From the NCBI RefSeq assembly GCF_030053595.1, contig NZ_JASGBQ010000016.1, positions 1 through 62,884 on the forward strand: a stretch of 62,884 nt of DNA. The letters are read 5' to 3'. A program made the translations under genes and the position numbers. This document shows positions 24,436-34,700 of the stretch, one piece after another. Every line of letters begins with the position of its first letter. The first letter of the stretch is position 1. This stretch comes from Fusibacillus kribbianus (GTDB lineage: Bacteria; Bacillota; Clostridia; Lachnospirales; Lachnospiraceae). The notes beneath the pieces were generated by a model that was given only the letters and a program-made list of their open reading frames with translations, searched no databases and was not told the DNA's origin.

Positions 24436-26472
24436 ATGGATAATCCGAATCAGAATCGGAACCAGAAGAGGAACGGAAACGGGAACGGAAATAAGCCGGG
24501 CAGAAACAATCAGCTGATCCTTCTGCTGGTGGTGGCGGCAGTCGTTACCCTGCTCTGTGTTTCCATGATGAGCAGTTTCCTTTCCGACGGAACCAGGACG
24601 GAAGTGCCCTACAGCGATTTTATCCAGATGGTGAAGGATCACAAGGTGAAAGAGGTGACGATCAAGGATGATGAGATCGTCATTACCCCTGTTTCCGAGT
24701 ATACGATCGGAAACAGCGGCGACACCCCGTTTTATTATCTGCAGACAGAATCCTATTATACCGTACCGGCGTATGATCCAGAACTGATACAGCTGCTTCT
24801 TGACAATGATGTGGAGATCAATGTCAAAAAGCCGGACACCAATTCCACTCTCCTCGATTTTCTGCTGGTATACATTCTGCCGGTGGTTCTCGTGTGGGTG
24901 TTTATCATGTTTATCATGAAGCGCGCCGGAGGCGGCGGCGTCATGGGCGTCGGCAAGAGCAACGCGAAAATGTATGATATTCAGAAGGAGACGGGAGTTT
25001 CCTTCAAGGATGTGGCCGGTGAGGATGAGGCAAAGGAATCCCTGCAGGAGATTGTTGATTTTCTCCATAATCCGGGCCGGTATTCTACCATCGGTGCAAA
25101 GCTTCCCAAGGGAGCCCTTCTGGTGGGACCTCCGGGAACGGGAAAAACTCTCTTGGCCAAGGCTGTGGCAGGCGAGGCGAAGGTGCCCTTCTTTTCCCTG
25201 TCCGGCTCTGACTTTGTGGAAATGTTTGTAGGCGTGGGCGCCTCACGTGTCCGGGACCTGTTTAAAAAGGCCCAGGAAAATGCGCCCTGTATTGTATTTA
25301 TCGACGAGATCGACGCTATCGGTAAGAGCCGCGATTCCCGTTACGGCGGGGGCAATGATGAGCGGGAGCAGACCTTAAACCAGCTCCTTTCCGAGATGGA
25401 CGGCTTTGATTCCAATAAGGGTGTATTTATTCTGGCGGCCACCAACAGGCCGGAGATCCTGGATAAGGCCCTTCTGCGTCCCGGCCGTCTGGACCGGCGG
25501 ATCATCGTGGATAAGCCGGATCTGAAAGGACGTGTCAATATTCTGAAGGTCCATTCCAAGGACGTTCTCATGGACGATTCGGTGGATCTGGAGGCCATTG
25601 CCCTGGCTACCTCAGGAGCAGTCGGCTCTGATCTTGCAAATATGATCAATGAGGCAGCCATCAATGCGGTGAAGCATGGCCGCAAGGTGGTGAGCCAGTC
25701 GGATCTTTTTGAGGCTGTGGAAGTGGTCCTGGTGGGCAAGGAGAAGAAGGACCGCATCATGAGCGAGAAGGAACGGCGGATCGTTTCCTACCATGAGGTG
25801 GGACATGCGCTGGTCAGCGCTCTGCAGAAGGATTCCGAGCCGGTTCAGAAGATCACCATTGTGCCCCGTACTATGGGGGCTCTCGGCTATGTGATGAATG
25901 TGCCGGAGGAGGAAAAATATTTAAATAGTGAAGCAGAGCTTCGGGCTATGCTGGTGCAGTTCCTGGGCGGCCGTGCAGCTGAGGAGATCGTTTTTGACAC
26001 AGTGACCACCGGGGCAGCCAACGACATTGAGAGAGCCACATCTGTGGCCCGTGCTATGGTGACGCAGTACGGCATGTCCAAGAAGTTTGGCCTTATGGGC
26101 CTGGAGTCCATTGAGAGCAAATATCTGGACGGCAGGGCAGTACTGAACTGTTCAGATGTAACTGCGGCTGATATTGATAATGAAGTGAAGCTGATGCTGG
26201 AGGAGGCCCACAGTGAGGCCATCCGCCTGCTGTCTGAGAACAGGGAGGCTCTGGATAAGATCGCTGCCTTCCTTATTGAGAGAGAGACCATCACCGGAGA
26301 AGAATTTATGAAAATATTCCGGGAGATCCGGGACGGCGAAGGGGAAAAACCGGCAGCGGAAGCCGGCCAGGAAGAAGCCGGCCAGGAAGAAGCCGGACAG
26401 GCGGAAGTCAGGGAGGCAACGGCAGAGCAGGCCCCGGCGGAGGAACCGCCTGTCGGATCCATCAAAGAATAA
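24436..26472 (+). CDS. ftsH: ATP-dependent zinc metalloprotease FtsH
   Basis: Membrane-anchored AAA+ protease that degrades misfolded membrane proteins and short-lived regulators. The 678-residue protein has an Asn/Gly-rich start, a TM helix at about 27-45, an extracytoplasmic domain, a second TM at about 136-156, Walker A G-P-P-G-T-G-K-T (231-238), Walker B V-F-I-D-E-I-D (about 286), the SRH A-T-N-R-P, and zinc motif H-E-V-G-H (453-457). The C-terminal tail has short repeats of E-E-A-G-Q, a low-complexity extension. Start by AAAGGAG. uvrC follows after a hairpin. Confidence 0.97.
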   Translation: MDNPNQNRNQKRNGNGNGNKPGRNNQLILLLVVAAVVTLLCVSMMSSFLSDGTRTEVPYSDFIQMVKDHKVKEVTIKDDEIVITPVSEYTIGNSGDTPFYYLQTESYYTVPAYDPELIQLLLDNDVEINVKKPDTNSTLLDFLLVYILPVVLVWVFIMFIMKRAGGGGVMGVGKSNAKMYDIQKETGVSFKDVAGEDEAKESLQEIVDFLHNPGRYSTIGAKLPKGALLVGPPGTGKTLLAKAVAGEAKVPFFSLSGSDFVEMFVGVGASRVRDLFKKAQENAPCIVFIDEIDAIGKSRDSRYGGGNDEREQTLNQLLSEMDGFDSNKGVFILAATNRPEILDKALLRPGRLDRRIIVDKPDLKGRVNILKVHSKDVLMDDSVDLEAIALATSGAVGSDLANMINEAAINAVKHGRKVVSQSDLFEAVEVVLVGKEKKDRIMSEKERRIVSYHEVGHALVSALQKDSEPVQKITIVPRTMGALGYVMNVPEEEKYLNSEAELRAMLVQFLGGRAAEEIVFDTVTTGAANDIERATSVARAMVTQYGMSKKFGLMGLESIESKYLDGRAVLNCSDVTAADIDNEVKLMLEEAHSEAIRLLSENREALDKIAAFLIERETITGEEFMKIFREIRDGEGEKPAAEAGQEEAGQEEAGQAEVREATAEQAPAEEPPVGSIKE

Positions 26473-26491
26473 CAGCACAGACAGGATATTG

Positions 26492-26544
26492 TCCCATCGG
26501 TCGGCGTGGGCGGCGGATACGCCTGCACCGGACGGTGGGATTTT
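26492..26544 (+). terminator. Hairpin between ftsH and uvrC
   Basis: TCCCATCG (26492-26499) pairs with CGGTGGGA (26533-26540, one G-U) around an inner GGCGT/ACGCC stem, followed by TTTT. Partial terminator or attenuator; no promoter for uvrC is evident downstream of it. Confidence 0.5.
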
Positions 26545-26561
26545 CTGCATGAGGAGGTTTC

Positions 26562-28448
26562 ATGTTCGACATTGAGGAGGAACTGAAAAAGCTTCCGGCA
26601 AAACCGGGCGTATATCTGATGCACGACGATAAGGATGAGATCATCTATGTGGGCAAGGCCATCAGCCTGAAAAACCGGGTGCGTCAGTATTTTCAGAGCA
26701 GCCGGGGGAAAACGGCGAAAATCAATAAAATGGTATCAAGGATCGCACGCTTTGAATATATTGTTACTGATTCGGAGCTGGAGGCCCTTGTTCTGGAGTG
26801 CAATCTGATCAAGGAGTACAGGCCCCGCTACAATACCATGCTGAAGGACGACAAGAGCTATCCCTATATCAAAGTGACCGTGGGGGAGGCGTTTCCGCGG
26901 GTATTGTTTGCGCGGGATATGAAGAGGGACAAATCCCGTTATTTTGGCCCCTATACCAGTGCCGGAGCGGTGAAGGACAGCATCGGACTGATCCACAGGC
27001 TGTATAAGATACGGACCTGCAGCAGAAATCTTCCGAAGGATACTGGTAAGGAGCGGCCCTGTCTCAATTACCATATCAAGCAATGCGCGGCTCCCTGCCA
27101 GGGCTATATAAGCGAAGAGGAATACCGGGAGTCGGTCAATCAGGTCTTAAGCTTTCTGGGAGGGCATTACGATACGATTTTAAATAAGCTGGAGAAGGAC
27201 ATGAGGGAAGCGGCGGAGGCACTGGATTTTGAGACGGCAGCTTCCGTCCGGGAGCTTCTGTTCAGCGTCCAGAAGATCGCCCAGACCCAGAAGATCACCG
27301 ACAGCGGCCAGGAGGACAGAGACATCATTGCCTATGCAGCCGACGGCGGCGATGCGGTGGTGCAGATCTTCTTTATGAGAGAGGGAAAGCTCATTGGCCG
27401 GGACAATTTTCATCTGTCTGTTGGTGAGGGGGATGGACCGGCCCAGATCATGACAAATTTCGTCAAGCAGTTTTATGCTGGGACGCCTTTTATTCCCAGA
27501 GCCCTGATGTTGCAGCATGGTCTGGAGGAGAACGAGCAGGAGCTGATCGAAGCCTGGCTCAGTGAAAAGAGGGGCCAGAAGGTGACCATTTATGTGCCGA
27601 AAAAGGGTGAGAAGCTTAAGCTCATGGAGATGGCGGAAAAAAATGCCAGCATAATTCTTCACCAGGACAGGGAAAAAATAAAGAAAGAGGAGCAGAAGAC
27701 CACAGGAGCTGTCCGGGAACTGGAGGAGGTGCTGGGCCTTTCCGGCCTTGTACGGATGGAGGCCTTTGATATTTCCAATATCAGCGGTTTTCAGTCGGTG
27801 GGGTCCATGGTGGTTTATGAGAACGGCCGCCCCAAACGGGCCGATTACCGGAAGTTCCGGATCCGGACGGTGGAGGGTCCCAATGATTACGCATCCATGG
27901 AGGAGGTCCTCACCAGGAGATTTGTCCACGGAAAGGAAGAAAAGGCCGGAGTTCGGAAGGGCGGCGGCTTTGACCGGTTTCCGGACATCCTCATGATGGA
28001 CGGCGGAAAGGGACAGGTGTCCGTGGCGAAGGAGGTCCTGGAGCGGCTGGGGCTTTCCATTCCCGTCTGCGGCATGGTGAAGGATGACAATCACCGCACC
28101 AGAGCGCTGTATTTTGAGGGACAGGAGCTGCCGCTCGACAGGAGGAGCGAGGGCTTCCGGCTGCTGGAGCGGATCCAGGACGAGGCGCACCGGTTTGCCA
28201 TCGAGTATCACCGGAGCCTCCGGGGAAAGGATCAGGTTCATTCGGTCCTGGAGGATATTAAGGGCGTGGGGCCGGCAAGAAGAAAGGCACTGATGCGTTA
28301 TTACGGGACCATAGAGAAGCTTCGGGCAGCGACTGTGGAGGAGCTTAAGAGCCTTTCCCAGATGAACGAGGCGGCGGCAAGGGCTGTTTATGAATTTTTC
28401 CATAAGGATGCCGCACAGGAGGAGAAGCACAGGGAGGAGACCGAATAA
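26562..28448 (+). CDS. uvrC: Excinuclease ABC subunit C
   Basis: Makes both incisions in nucleotide excision repair after UvrAB damage recognition. The 628-residue protein shows the GIY-YIG domain (G-V-Y-L-M ... E-I-I-Y-V-G-K-A near 17-35), the UVR motif near 200-235, the RNase H-like endonuclease domain (D-G-G-K-G-Q near 485) and a C-terminal helix-hairpin-helix ([12 protein letters not shown]). Start with GAGGAGG. Typical length. Position before hprK is common in Lachnospiraceae. Confidence 0.97.
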   Translation: MFDIEEELKKLPAKPGVYLMHDDKDEIIYVGKAISLKNRVRQYFQSSRGKTAKINKMVSRIARFEYIVTDSELEALVLECNLIKEYRPRYNTMLKDDKSYPYIKVTVGEAFPRVLFARDMKRDKSRYFGPYTSAGAVKDSIGLIHRLYKIRTCSRNLPKDTGKERPCLNYHIKQCAAPCQGYISEEEYRESVNQVLSFLGGHYDTILNKLEKDMREAAEALDFETAASVRELLFSVQKIAQTQKITDSGQEDRDIIAYAADGGDAVVQIFFMREGKLIGRDNFHLSVGEGDGPAQIMTNFVKQFYAGTPFIPRALMLQHGLEENEQELIEAWLSEKRGQKVTIYVPKKGEKLKLMEMAEKNASIILHQDREKIKKEEQKTTGAVRELEEVLGLSGLVRMEAFDISNISGFQSVGSMVVYENGRPKRADYRKFRIRTVEGPNDYASMEEVLTRRFVHGKEEKAGVRKGGGFDRFPDILMMDGGKGQVSVAKEVLERLGLSIPVCGMVKDDNHRTRALYFEGQELPLDRRSEGFRLLERIQDEAHRFAIEYHRSLRGKDQVHSVLEDIKGVGPARRKALMRYYGTIEKLRAATVEELKSLSQMNEAAARAVYEFFHKDAAQEEKHREETE

Positions 28449-28450
28449 GC

Positions 28451-28479
28451 TTGCGCTTCCTACTTTCCTGTGTTAGGAT
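28451..28479 (+). promoter_or_regulatory. Possible hprK promoter
   Basis: TTGCGC (28451-28456), 17 nt, TAGGAT (28474-28479), immediately after uvrC. Confidence 0.4.
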
Positions 28480-28547
28480 AAAAATTAGAATCAGATACGA
28501 AGAACAAACCCGGAAAAATCTGCAGGATTGGGAGAAGGAGGAACAGA

Positions 28548-29498
28548 ATGGATGCACCGGTGGTTAAGCTGAGGAAGCTGATAGAAAAAGTGGAACTTGT
28601 GAATCTTACGCCGGAGATCGATATTTCTCAGATAAAGATCTGTTATCCGGATATCAACAGGCCTGCGCTTCAGCTGGCAGGATTTTTTGATCATTTCAGC
28701 CATGAACGTGTACAGATCATCGGAAATGTGGAGTATGCCTATACTAATTCCATGTGCCAGGAGGCAAAGCGGAATATGTATGAGGAAATCTTCAGGCGGA
28801 AGATCCCCTGCCTTGTCTATGCGCGGAATCTGAAGCCAGATGAGGAGATCAAGGAGCTGGCGATCCAGTACGGGATTCCACTTCTTTCCACGGGAAAGAC
28901 CACGTCAGACCTGATGGCGGAGACGATCCGCTGGCTGAAGGTACAGCTGGCACCGACGATCAGCATTCACGGCGTGCTGGTGGATGTGTTTGGCGAGGGT
29001 GTTCTGATCATGGGTGAGAGCGGCATCGGTAAAAGTGAGGCGGCTCTGGAGCTCATTAAGCGCGGACATCGTCTGGTGACGGATGATGTGGTGGAGATCC
29101 GCAAGGTCAGCGATGATACGCTGGTGGGATCGGCTCCCAATATCACAAAGCATATGATCGAGCTCAGGGGCATCGGCATCCTCGATGTAAAGGCGCTGTT
29201 CGGCGCAGAGAGCGTGAAGGATACTCAGACGATCAACCTGGTCATCAATCTGGAGGACTGGGATAAGGATAAGGAATATGACAGACTCGGCATGGATGAG
29301 CAGTATACGGAATTTCTGGGCAACAAGGTGGTATGCCACAACATTCCCATTCGTCCCGGCCGGAATCTGGCCGTCATCGTGGAGTCTGCTGCAGTTAATT
29401 ACCGTCAGAAGCAAATGGGCTATAATGCGGCCAAAGAGCTTTATAACCGCGTTCAGAGGAACCTGATGAGGGGGCGGACGGACGAGGACGACGATTAA
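28548..29498 (+). CDS. hprK: HPr kinase/phosphorylase
   Basis: Phosphorylates and dephosphorylates Ser46 of HPr or Crh in response to glycolytic state, controlling carbon catabolite repression. The 316-residue protein has the N-terminal domain and the kinase P-loop G-E-S-G-I-G-K-S-E (155-163), the D-D-V-V-E segment, I-E-L-R-G-I-G-I-L-D near 204, and the family signature I-P-I-R-P-G-R-N near 266. The ribosome site is GAAGGAGGAAC. It starts the hprK-murB-whiA-HPr block, where the HPr homologue keeps Ser46 but not His15. Confidence 0.97.
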   Translation: MDAPVVKLRKLIEKVELVNLTPEIDISQIKICYPDINRPALQLAGFFDHFSHERVQIIGNVEYAYTNSMCQEAKRNMYEEIFRRKIPCLVYARNLKPDEEIKELAIQYGIPLLSTGKTTSDLMAETIRWLKVQLAPTISIHGVLVDVFGEGVLIMGESGIGKSEAALELIKRGHRLVTDDVVEIRKVSDDTLVGSAPNITKHMIELRGIGILDVKALFGAESVKDTQTINLVINLEDWDKDKEYDRLGMDEQYTEFLGNKVVCHNIPIRPGRNLAVIVESAAVNYRQKQMGYNAAKELYNRVQRNLMRGRTDEDDD

Positions 29499-29523
29499 AA
29501 CCGGACAAAGGGCGGAAGGAAAG

Positions 29524-30441
29524 ATGGATTTGTTTATTGACAGGCTGAAAGAAATCACAGAACAGGTTTTGAAGGACGAACCTATGAAAAAGCACACCAG
29601 CTTTCAGGTGGGAGGCCCTGCAGACTATTTTGTGACACCGGAGGATAAAAAACAGCTGGCGGCAGTCATCCGGCTGTGCCGGGAAATGGAAAAGCCGTAT
29701 TTTATATTGGGAAACGGAAGCAATCTTCTGGTCAGTGACAGCGGCTACCGGGGCGCAGTGATCCACGTGGGAAAGAGCCTTGGACAGATCCGTGGGGAGG
29801 AAAACCGGATCGTTGCCGGTGCGGGAGCCATGCTTTCCAGAGTGGCGGCTTTCGCCTGCGATGTGGGCCTTGCGGGCTTCGAGTTTGCCTCCGGGATACC
29901 GGGGACCGTAGGGGGAGCCATGGTTATGAATGCCGGGGCCTACGGCGGTGAGATGGCCCAGGTGGTTCAGTCGGCATCGGTGCTTACGAAGGAGGGGGAA
30001 GAAAAGCGGCTCAGCCTTTCCGACCTTCAGATGGGTTACCGGAAAAGCTGCATTCTTCCCATGGAATATATTGTCACGGAGGTGGAGCTTCTTCTCACTC
30101 CGGGAGAGAAAGAATCGATCCGGGCCAGGATGGATGAGCTTATGGCCAGAAGAAAGGAAAAGCAGCCGCTGGAATTTCCCAGTGCAGGCAGCACCTTCAA
30201 GCGGCCGGAGGGCTATTTTGCAGGGAAACTGATCATGGATGCAGGACTCAGAGGCTTCTGCGTCGGCGGAGCCTGCGTGTCGGAAAAACACTGTGGCTTT
30301 GTGGTCAATAAAGGCGGAGCCACCGCGGCGGATATCCTGGAGCTTTGCCGCCGGATAAAGGGAATTGTGAGAGAAAAATTCGGAGTCACCCTGGAAATGG
30401 AAGTACGCCTTCTGGGGGATTTCCTTGACAATACGGTTTGA
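29524..30441 (+). CDS. murB: UDP-N-acetylenolpyruvoylglucosamine reductase
   Basis: FAD enzyme that reduces UDP-GlcNAc-enolpyruvate to UDP-MurNAc, a committed peptidoglycan step in the cytosol. The 305-residue type II-sized protein shows H-T-S-F-Q-V-G-G-P-A-D-Y near residue 23, the FAD-site L-G-N-G-S-N-L-L-V near 62, G-I-P-G-T-V-G-G-A near 126, P-S-A-G-S-T-F-K-R-P with the proton-donor Ser near 220, and the C-terminal E-V-R-L-L-G. It begins 25 nt after hprK. Confidence 0.97.
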   Translation: MDLFIDRLKEITEQVLKDEPMKKHTSFQVGGPADYFVTPEDKKQLAAVIRLCREMEKPYFILGNGSNLLVSDSGYRGAVIHVGKSLGQIRGEENRIVAGAGAMLSRVAAFACDVGLAGFEFASGIPGTVGGAMVMNAGAYGGEMAQVVQSASVLTKEGEEKRLSLSDLQMGYRKSCILPMEYIVTEVELLLTPGEKESIRARMDELMARRKEKQPLEFPSAGSTFKRPEGYFAGKLIMDAGLRGFCVGGACVSEKHCGFVVNKGGATAADILELCRRIKGIVREKFGVTLEMEVRLLGDFLDNTV

Positions 30442-30453
30442 GAATGATATAAC
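30425..30453 (+). promoter_or_regulatory. whiA promoter within the murB 3' end
   Basis: TTGACA (30425-30430), 17 nt, TATAAC (30448-30453), overlapping the murB stop codon. It would drive whiA and the HPr-like gene independently of hprK-murB. Confidence 0.65.
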
Positions 30454-30476
30454 AGGAAGTGTTTTGAGGTGAGTGC

Positions 30477-31409
30477 ATGTCTTTTTCGTCGGAAGTGAAG
30501 GAAGAGCTTTCCCGACAGGTGGGCAGTGCTAGACATTGCCAGATCGCCGAGGCGGCAGCGATTTTCCGCATGTGTGGGCAGGTGTCCCAGAATGGTGAGA
30601 TCCTGACTGCGCGTATTGAAAATCCCGATGTGGTGAGAAAATTTGAAGTTCTTCTCAAGAGGGGCTTTCAGGTGACACCGGAGGTTTCCCTGCGGGGTGG
30701 TGTCCATATTCTGACGGTGCGGGACCGGGCTTCTGTATCCCGGATACTCAAGGCCATGAAGCTTTGGAGCGACGACGGGAGGCCTGAGGAGCGGGCGGAT
30801 TTCATTAGCAGCAGAGTGGTTCAGAACGCCTGCTGCAAGAGAGCGTTTATCCGCGGTGCCTTTCTGGCAGGCGGATCCATCAGCAATCCGGAGAAATCCT
30901 ATCATCTGGAGATCGTCTGCACCAGGGTAGAGCAGGCCGGACAGCTTACGGAGCTGATCGGAGCGTTCGGCATCGAGGCCAAGACGGTGCTTCGCAAGAA
31001 ATACCACGTTGTCTACATCAAGGAAGGAAACCAGATCGTGGATATGCTGGGGGTCATGGAGGCCCACGTGGCGCTGATGAATCTGGAAAATGTCCGGATA
31101 CTCAAGGAAATGCGGGGAACGGTCAACCGGAAGGTCAACTGTGAGACGGCCAACATCAACAAAACGGTATCAGCTGCTGTAGAGCAGATCAATGATATAT
31201 TATATATACGCGACAAACTTGGTTTTGACAAGCTGCCGGAGGGCCTGGAGGAAATTGCAGAAGCCAGGCTGGAGCAGCCGGAAGCGACCTTAAAGGAGTT
31301 GGGTGACTCCCTGACTCCGCCGGTAGGAAAATCCGGTGTCAACCATCGTCTGCGGAAATTGAAGGAATTGGCGAAAGCCTTAAGGGATGACGAGGAGGAG
31401 AGTCTATGA
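30477..31409 (+). CDS. whiA: WhiA family DNA-binding protein
   Basis: WhiA is a LAGLIDADG-homing-endonuclease-fold plus helix-turn-helix protein, a conserved regulator tied to cell division and chromosome segregation. The 310-residue product shows the start S-F-S-S-E-V-K-E-E-L, C-C-K-R-A-F-I-R-G-A-F-L-A-G-G-S near 120, R-K-V-N-C-E-T-A-N near 219, and the C-terminal HTH ending G-V-N-H-R-L-R-K-L. Only 35 nt separate it from murB, whereas many Firmicutes have rapZ (and often yvcK) in between. The HPr-like gene overlaps its stop (ATGA). Confidence 0.95.
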   Translation: MSFSSEVKEELSRQVGSARHCQIAEAAAIFRMCGQVSQNGEILTARIENPDVVRKFEVLLKRGFQVTPEVSLRGGVHILTVRDRASVSRILKAMKLWSDDGRPEERADFISSRVVQNACCKRAFIRGAFLAGGSISNPEKSYHLEIVCTRVEQAGQLTELIGAFGIEAKTVLRKKYHVVYIKEGNQIVDMLGVMEAHVALMNLENVRILKEMRGTVNRKVNCETANINKTVSAAVEQINDILYIRDKLGFDKLPEGLEEIAEARLEQPEATLKELGDSLTPPVGKSGVNHRLRKLKELAKALRDDEEESL

Positions 31410-31663
31410 TCACACGGAAAATAACGATTGGGATTCCAGCCGGACTGGAGGCACGGCCGGTGGCGATGCTTGTACAGGTTGCCAGCCAGTATGACAGCAC
31501 GATCTATATTGAGGATGGTTCCAGAAAAGTGAATGCCAAAAGTATTATGGGTATGATGGCCCTGGGAATGGGCGCCGGTGAGAGTGTGCAGGTCACAGTA
31601 AACGGCGAGGATGAAGTAAAAGCCATGGAGGCCATCGAGAAATATCTGAAAAGCGAGTCATAA
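31406..31663 (+). CDS. Crh-like HPr family protein lacking the PTS histidine
   Basis: An 85-residue HPr-fold protein. In the active-site loop G-L-E-A-R-P the usual His15 is Glu15, so it cannot accept phosphate from enzyme I. The regulatory site is kept: K-S-I-M-G-M-M with Ser at residue 46. This is the pattern of Crh (Gln15 in Bacillus), which acts only as an HprK-phosphorylated corepressor of CcpA. The start overlaps the whiA stop by 4 nt, coupling translation. A true HPr with His15 would have to be encoded elsewhere. Seen: E15 and S46; inferred: regulatory-only role. Confidence 0.9.
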   Translation: MITRKITIGIPAGLEARPVAMLVQVASQYDSTIYIEDGSRKVNAKSIMGMMALGMGAGESVQVTVNGEDEVKAMEAIEKYLKSES

Positions 31664-31673
31664 GACAACTGAG

Positions 31674-31697
31674 TACCCCGCAGGAGACTGCGGGGTA
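31674..31697 (+). terminator. Hairpin between HPr-like gene and dnaE
   Basis: TACCCCGCAG (31674-31683) pairs with CTGCGGGGTA (31688-31697), loop GAGA, followed by only TTTG. A strong stem but a short T-run, so termination may be partial; the dnaE ribosome site follows directly. Confidence 0.55.
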
Positions 31698-31720
31698 TTT
31701 GCAAAAAAGGAGGAAATCCC

Positions 31721-34700
31721 ATGGCGTTTACACATCTCCATGTGCATACGGAATACAGCCTTCTGGATGGATCCAGCAAAATAAAGGAGCTGGTGGGCCA
31801 GGCAAAGGCCCTTGGCATGGACAGCCTTGCCATCACGGACCACGGCGTCATGTTCGGTGTCATTGATTTTTACAGGGCGGCAAAGGAGGCGGGGATCCGC
31901 CCCATTCTGGGCTGCGAGGTCTATGTGACCAATGGCTCCCGGTTTGAAAAAGAAGGAAACAATTCCGAGGACCGGTATTATCATCTTGTCCTTTTGGCGG
32001 AAAACAATACCGGCTATTCAAATCTGATGAAGATTGTTTCCAAGGGCTTCATTGACGGCTTTTATTACAAGCCCCGTGTGGATTATGAGGTACTGGAGAC
32101 GTACCATGAGGGGATCATCGCATTAAGCGCCTGTCTGGCGGGGGAGATCCCCAAGAATCTGATCCGGGGCATGTACGAGGAGGCCTGTCAGACGGCCAGA
32201 AGATATGAGAGTGTTTTCGGAAAGGGAAACTTCTTTCTGGAGCTTCAGGATCACGGGATCCCGGAACAGCGTCTGGTCAATACGCAGCTGGTCCGTATGA
32301 GCAGAGAGCTGGGGATCGATCTGGTGGCGACCAATGATATCCATTATACCTTCGCGGAGGATGCGGAGCCCCATGATATCCTCCTGTGCATTCAGACCGG
32401 CAAGAAGGTCAGCGACGAGAACAGAATGCGCTATGAGGGCGGACAGTATTACTGCAAATCCGAGGAGGAGATGCGTAAGCTGTTCCCGTATGCAGAAGAG
32501 GCCCTTGATAACACTCAGAAAATTGCAGAGCGCTGCAATGTGGAAATTGAGTTCGGCGTGACAAAGCTTCCCAAGTTTGACGTGCCCGACGGAAAAACCT
32601 CCTGGGAATATCTAAATGAGCTCTGCTTTGAAGGACTTAAAAAGCGTTATCCCGACGATGACGGTTCCCTGCAAAAACGCCTGGATTATGAGCTGGGCGT
32701 CATAAAGACCATGGGATATGTGGATTATTTCCTGATCGTCTGGGATTTTATCAAATATGCCAGGGACAATGACATTATGGTGGGGCCCGGACGGGGGTCC
32801 GCGGCCGGAAGCATTGTTGCCTATACGCTGGGAATCACCAATATCGATCCGATCCGCTACAATCTGCTCTTTGAACGGTTCCTGAATCCGGAGCGTGTCT
32901 CCATGCCCGATATTGACGTGGACTTCTGCTTCGAGAGAAGGCAGGAGGTCATCGACTATGTGGGACGCAAGTACGGCAAGGATAAGGTAGTGCAGATCGT
33001 AACCTTCGGTACCCTGGCGGCCCGGGGCGTCATCCGGGATGTGGGAAGGGTGCTGGATATGCCCTACGCCCTCTGCGACCAGATCGCAAAAATGGTACCC
33101 AAGGAGCTCAACATTACCATTGACGAGGCACTGAAAAGCCCGGATCTGGCCGAGGCCTACAGGAGCAATGACCAGGTAAAATATCTGATCGACATGTCAC
33201 GCCGTCTGGAGGGCCTTCCCCGGCACACCTCCATGCATGCAGCGGGGGTGGTGATCAGTCAGAAGCCGGTGGAGGAATACGTGCCCCTTTCCCGGGCAGC
33301 TGACGGTTCCATCACCACCCAGTTCACCATGACGACGCTGGAGGAACTGGGACTTCTCAAGATGGATTTCCTGGGACTGCGTACGCTGACGGTCATTCAG
33401 AACGCGGTGAAGCTGGTGGAGAAAAGCCGCGGGATTTCCATAGATATCGATCACATCGATTTTGATGACAAGGCAGTGTACGATTCTCTCTGCACCGGAC
33501 GGTGCGAGGGAGTGTTCCAGCTGGAAAGCGCAGGGATGAAAAGCTTCATGAAAGAGCTGCAGCCCCACAGCCTGGAGGATGTGATCGCCGGGATCTCCCT
33601 GTACCGGCCCGGACCCATGGACTTTATTCCTCAGTATATCCGGGGCAAAAGCCACCCCGAGGAGATCACCTACCATTGCCCTCAGCTGGAACCGATCCTG
33701 AAGCCGACCTACGGCTGTATCGTTTACCAGGAGCAGGTTATGCAGATTGTGCGGGATCTGGGCGGCTATACCCTGGGGAGAAGCGATCTGGTGCGCCGCG
33801 CCATGTCCAAGAAGAAGGCGGCAGTCATGGAACGGGAACGGCAGAACTTTGTCTACGGCAATGAGGCAGAGGGGGTAAAGGGCTGCATCGCCAACGGAAT
33901 CGACGAAAAGACCGCCAATCAGATCTACGATGAGATGACGGATTTTGCAAAGTATGCCTTCAACAAGTCCCACGCGGCGGCTTATGCCGTGGTGGCCTAT
34001 GAGACGGCTTATCTGAAATATTATTACCCGGTGGAGTATATGGCAGCGCTGCTCACCTCAGTCATCGACAACTCCTCCAAAGTATCGGAATACATCCTTG
34101 TCTGCAGAAGTATGGGAATTCCGCTTCTGCCGCCCGATATCAATGAGGGCGTCGCCGACTTTTCCGTGTCCGGCGGAGGGATCCGTTACGGACTTTCGGC
34201 CATCAAGAGCATCGGAAGGAGCGTCATTGATGAGATCGTCCGGAACCGGGAAGAAAACGGTCCCTATCTGAATCTCAAGGATTTTATATACCGGCTGACC
34301 AACAAGGAGATCAATAAGCGAAGCCTGGAAAACTTCATCAAATCCGGCGCCCTGGACGGCCTTCCCGGCACCAGAAAGCAGAAGATGCTGGCTTCCATGG
34401 AGCTGGTAGAGCAGAAAAACCGGGAGAAGAAGATCGATATTGCCGGACAGATGAGCCTCTTTGATTTTATGGGAGAAGAAGAGAAGAAGGCTCATGAGTC
34501 TGTTTTCCAGGATGTGGGAGAATATGAGAAGGAGGAGCTTCTGGCATATGAAAAGGAGGTCCTCGGTATTTATATCAGCGGCCACCCTCTGGAAAAATAC
34601 AGAGAAAAATGGGAGCGGAATATCACGGCCAGAACCTCTGATTTCAATGTGGATGATGAGACGGGAGAGGCAGCGGTCACCGATGGCCGGATTGTCACCG

